From: Obelidium mucronatum
Taxonomy: Eukaryota > Chytridiomycota > Chytridiomycetes > Chytridiales > Chytriomycetaceae
Direction: 5' to 3'
Assembly (NCBI GenBank): GCA_025765595.1
Contig: JAIVFH010000002.1
Location: 310,001 to 374,000 of the forward strand
DNA length: 64,000 nucleotides
A program made the position numbers and the translations under genes. Position 1 is the first letter of the stretch, and each line of letters starts with the position of its first letter. The notes beneath the pieces are model-generated. The model had not been told where the DNA came from. It saw only the letters and a program-made list of their open reading frames with translations, and did no database searches. Below are positions 59,928 through 64,000 of this stretch, one piece after another.

Positions 59928-60222
59928 CTATTTGCGATGCTAAAAACATAAGGGATGAGATCATGAGATTAGCATTACAAAAGAAAAGAAAATATACCAG
60001 CTCCAAACACTTTTTGAAAGCCAGAAACTGTTGTTGACAGGCACCGAATTCGATCTTGTCGAAGGCTGTGTTGACGCAGGCTCCGTACAAGGCGCCCTAG
60101 ACAGCGAAGTGTAACAAAAAATGTATAAACAAAGGGATATTGTGTTGGAAAACGTCTGGATCGGGGGGGAAGCTTACCAGTGGTGCACAAGCGGCTACTT
60201 TTCCCAGCCGTTTTTGTAACAT
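59928..60222 (-). CDS. NDUFAF8: 51-residue twin-CX9C mitochondrial protein (NDUFAF8-like)
   Basis: Three exons on the minus strand (60222-60178, 60096-59998, 59939-59928) join in phase to 51 residues starting MLQKRLGKVAACAPL|GALYGACV. The first pair is CAPLGALYGAC and the second CQQQFLAFKKC. Each has exactly nine residues between the cysteines, so this is a twin CX9C protein imported by the MIA40 pathway. The ACAP-L-x-Y-x-C start and the ending CLELHRK resemble NDUFAF8, a complex I assembly factor paired with NDUFAF5. Introns 60177-60097 and 59997-59940 have GT-AG ends. No single open frame shows it. It faces MED17 tail to tail and KNOP1 head to head (54 bp). Confidence 0.75.
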
Positions 60223-60276
60223 TTGTTTTTTTTTTATTATTTCTTTTTTTTTTTTTGGTTTGTTTCTATTTCAATA
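60223..60276. promoter_or_regulatory. 54-bp divergent promoter, NDUFAF8-like / KNOP1-like
   Basis: This T-rich interval (two long T runs broken by ATTATTTC) lies between divergent start codons. It is similar in make-up to the other two T/A-rich divergent intervals in the window. Confidence 0.45.
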
Positions 60277-61023
60277 ATGGCAAGCGACAAGAGCTTGAAG
60301 AAACGGAAACGTTCAGATGAAGCATCCGAGGCGATCCTGGACAAAGAAACAGTAATCAAAGAAAAGAAGAAGAAGGACAAGAAGATGAAGAAGAGCAAGG
60401 ACGTTGTTGAAGTTGAGCAAGTCGAAGCAGTCAAAGAACCGCTGGAAACAGACAAGAAAAAGAAAAAGAAAAAGAAAAAGAAGGAGGAGAAGGAGGAGGA
60501 GGAAGCGCCTGTCGAAGAAACAGTCGAGGAAAACAAGAAGGAAAAGAAAAAAAAGATCAAGAAGGAAGCCACGCCGGAAGTAGTTGCAGCGGAACCAGAA
60601 AAAGAAAAGAAGAAGGAGAAAAAAGACAAAAAGAAGGATAAACTTGCCAAAAAGGAAACGGAAGAAGATGGTGACGAGAAGGAAACAGGAAAAAGTCCAA
60701 ACGAAGCGGAAGCAACCGCGATTCCCGAACCTCCTAAAAAGAAACCATGGAACGACTGGAGCAAAGCTGAATTTGACGGAGATGACGAGATGAAGGCAAA
60801 ATTTATGAAGTTTATGGGTCTTGGGAAGAAGAAGGAGGCGGGGGGTGTGGAATCAACGACAGCTGCTGCTGCACCAGTGAACCAAAAATCTACGCTCAAC
60901 ACTTCGTACCTCTCAAAAATGAAATCAGATTTAGAAAGTCAGTATGAGACTGCCCGGGCAAGGCAATTTGGAAATGGGTGGAGCTCGAAACAAGGAATGG
61001 GAAAACGAGCCGGTTTGGGTTGA
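60277..61023 (+). CDS. KNOP1: Lysine-rich nucleolar protein with C-terminal SMAP domain (KNOP1-like)
   Basis: This single-exon gene encodes 248 residues. The first 150 are long K/E repeats (KKKRK-type nuclear and nucleolar targeting). The C-terminal domain reads WNDWSKAEFDGDDEMKAKFM followed by KFMGLGKKK. This is the small-acidic-protein (SMAP) domain pattern of W-x-x-F-x-DDEM-x-KF-x-x-LMG found in KNOP1. The tail QFGNGWSSKQGMGKRAGLG has a G-patch-like flavour but is too short to be one. The lysine codons are mostly AAG/AAA repeats, so replication slippage may vary the length. Confidence 0.7.
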   Translation: MASDKSLKKRKRSDEASEAILDKETVIKEKKKKDKKMKKSKDVVEVEQVEAVKEPLETDKKKKKKKKKKEEKEEEEAPVEETVEENKKEKKKKIKKEATPEVVAAEPEKEKKKEKKDKKKDKLAKKETEEDGDEKETGKSPNEAEATAIPEPPKKKPWNDWSKAEFDGDDEMKAKFMKFMGLGKKKEAGGVESTTAAAAPVNQKSTLNTSYLSKMKSDLESQYETARARQFGNGWSSKQGMGKRAGLG

Positions 61024-61214
61024 ATATCATTAAAAATAATCAAACACAGTAAAACAAGGTTTTCGCATCTTTTTTTTCCGTATGTATCGCAGGAGAATGC
61101 GTTCATGATTTTCAACTGCAGGGCGTGGTGCCACTCGATTTGAATTTTCTCAGAATAGCAAGCAGACATTCATTACAGGGATATATTCAGTTTCTGACAA
61201 TTCTAAAAACAAAC

Positions 61215-63898
<2,684 letters not shown>

Positions 63899-63937
63899 AG
63901 ATCAGGATTCAGAATAGATTAAGATTAAGATATTTTA

Positions 63938-64000
63938 TTAGCTGGCGATTTGAGCAAAACATCCACCCATAAACCAATAATTCGCCGTCATCATCGTCAT
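63938..64000 (-). CDS. Possible 3' end of a minus-strand gene (partial)
   Basis: The minus strand from the window edge is open to a TAA at 63938, with the last residues ANYWFMGGCFAQIAS. A second frame is also open. It is too short to identify; it could equally be intergenic. Confidence 0.25.
   Translation of the reverse strand: MTMMTANYWFMGGCFAQIAS

Noticed and set aside
60237..60902. Minus-strand frame of 221 residues rich in Phe and Ser
   Set aside because: It is the exact antisense of the lysine/glutamate repeats of the KNOP1-like gene.

Overview
The window is eukaryotic nuclear DNA. It is gene-dense, with short GT-AG introns (mostly 45-110 bp), intergenic gaps often under 100 bp, and genes on both strands. 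The gene set points to a zoosporic (flagellated) early-diverging fungus, most likely a chytrid, although nothing in the window proves the taxon. Fungal or general opisthokont genes (HIR3, a DSC3-type ubiquitin-like protein, SPT16, MED17, RPC2, SEC10, RINT1/TIP20) sit beside genes normally kept only by organisms with cilia: AK7, CCDC77, TMEM249 and a CIBAR/FAM92 BAR protein. An IQ-motif coiled-coil gene may also be flagellar.

Layout. 1-4.7 kb: the 3' end of a myosin II heavy-chain gene (+), a RINT1/TIP20 tethering factor (+) and ribosomal protein eL43 (-). 4.7-16.8 kb, all minus: a CIBAR-like BAR protein, a GT90/CAP10 glycosyltransferase, SPT16 and two tandem TM9SF nonaspanins. 16.9-33.1 kb, all plus: a RING protein with an acidic tail, a single-pass membrane protein, RPC2, a C2/MUN (Munc13-like) protein and three tandem SLC35A-type nucleotide-sugar transporters. 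33.2-39.7 kb: HIR3/CABIN1 (-). 39.8-43.6 kb: proteasome assembly chaperone PSMG1 (+) and an unrecognised 717-residue multi-pass membrane protein (+). 43.7-64 kb: AK7 (-), IQ protein (+), mannose-6-phosphate isomerase (+), DSC3-like (-), SEC10 (+), TMEM249 (+), CCDC77 (-), MED17 (+), a 51-residue twin-CX9C NDUFAF8-like protein (-), KNOP1-like (+), a TKL-type kinase fused to plant-type LRRs (+), and possibly the last codons of a minus-strand gene.

Functional themes. One group serves secretion and glycosylation: RINT1, GT90, two TM9SF, three SLC35A, mannose-6-phosphate isomerase, SEC10, a Munc13-like protein and DSC3. Another serves chromatin and transcription: SPT16, HIR3, RPC2 and MED17. A third serves the flagellum: CIBAR, AK7, TMEM249, CCDC77 and perhaps the IQ protein. 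Several divergent pairs have start codons only 30-70 bp apart.

Two technical points shape the annotation. Many conserved genes carry isolated single-base frame breaks at points where homology continues in another frame; these look like consensus errors more than gene decay, and I marked those I could localise. Long mononucleotide runs (G33, C40, C40, C39, A45) and a (CA)51 repeat lie inside introns. No rRNA, tRNA, CRISPR array or transposon was recognised.
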